Position numbers and translations under genes: made by a program | Part shown: positions 63,831-64,000 of the stretch, piece by piece | Position numbering within the stretch: the stretch's first letter is position 1 | How the letters are laid out: every line of letters begins with the position of its first letter | Notes under the pieces: model-generated | The model's database searches: none | Told to the model about the DNA's origin: nothing | What the model saw: only the letters and a program-made list of their open reading frames with translations | DNA from: Acanthamoeba castellanii str. Neff | Lineage: Eukaryota > Discosea > Longamoebia > Acanthamoebidae | Direction: 5' to 3' | Length of the DNA stretch: 64,000 nt | Assembly: GCF_000313135.1 (NCBI RefSeq) | Contig: NW_004457319.1 | Coordinates: forward strand, 85,382 to 149,381

Positions 63831-64000
63831 ATGCGCGCTGCCTTCGCCTTCGTTTTCCTTCTCGCCTGCTCGCTCTTTGGTACCTCTCCCTCTACTCTCC
63901 ATATCTCCCACACCTCTCTCCTCCCCCTTCCTTTTTTCTCTTTCGATCTTTTGTCTTGCTCTTTTCTTCGTTCGGGAGACTCCATCAACACCCCAATGAT
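63831..64000 (+). CDS. Secreted cysteine-rich protein, copy 2 (partial, cut by window end)
   Basis: Exon 1 (63831-63879) encodes the same signal peptide, MRAAFAFVFLLACSLF, and is followed by a donor GTACC at 63880. The window ends inside intron 1, so the mature protein is not visible. Identical exon 1 and near-identical promoter show a recent tandem duplication. Confidence 0.75.
   Translation, partial: MRAAFAFVFLLACSLFGTSPSTLHISHTSLLPLPFFSFDLLSCSFLRSGDSINTPM

Overview
The window looks like nuclear DNA of a free-living amoeba, most probably Acanthamoeba. It is about 60% GC in genes. Genes are intron-dense and tightly packed, with stop codons 36 bp apart at 904/941 and start codons 91 bp apart at 9580/9672. 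Donor sites are mostly GTACGT-like. Tyrosine-kinase-like (TKL) receptors with two kinase domains around a nucleotide-cyclase-like domain are abundant, which fits Acanthamoeba. All assignments come from reading the sequence; no search was run.

Region 1-18.3 kb is a housekeeping-like block. It holds the 3' end of a USP47-like deubiquitinase, an ABCC/MRP ABC transporter, an F-box/LRR protein head-to-head with an ARM-SAM-RING ubiquitin ligase, the spliceosomal G-patch/KOW protein GPKOW, an FMN-binding split-barrel protein, a small basic protein, a tRNA-like gene and an LRAT-domain protein.

Region 18.3-30.8 kb starts with a large receptor (PstS-like ectodomains, TM, TKL kinase, cyclase-like domain, second TKL kinase). 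Head-to-head with it lies a secreted beta-propeller/periplasmic-binding-fold fusion. Then come a membrane-anchored helical-repeat protein and an L-asparaginase.

Region 30.8-34 kb is AT-richer, CpG-poor DNA with a decayed non-LTR retrotransposon (endonuclease, remnant RT, RNase H, CCHC).

Region 34.0-50.2 kb is a large imperfect palindrome. Each arm of about 6.5 kb carries a secreted RidA-like protein gene head-to-head with a receptor dual kinase. The 3.1 kb spacer holds an AAA_28/TTD14-like P-loop gene and about 1.2 kb of CpG-depleted DNA.

Region 50.2-64 kb holds a four-TM claudin-like protein, a clear synapsin homologue, a TOPORS-like RING protein, a fourth receptor dual kinase whose cyclase domain looks the most intact, and a tandem pair of secreted cysteine-rich protein genes separated by about 590 bp with no CpG at all.

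The most notable theme is four related receptor kinases within 44 kb, three of them divergently paired with genes for secreted proteins. This could be a locally amplified ligand/receptor or environmental-sensing system.
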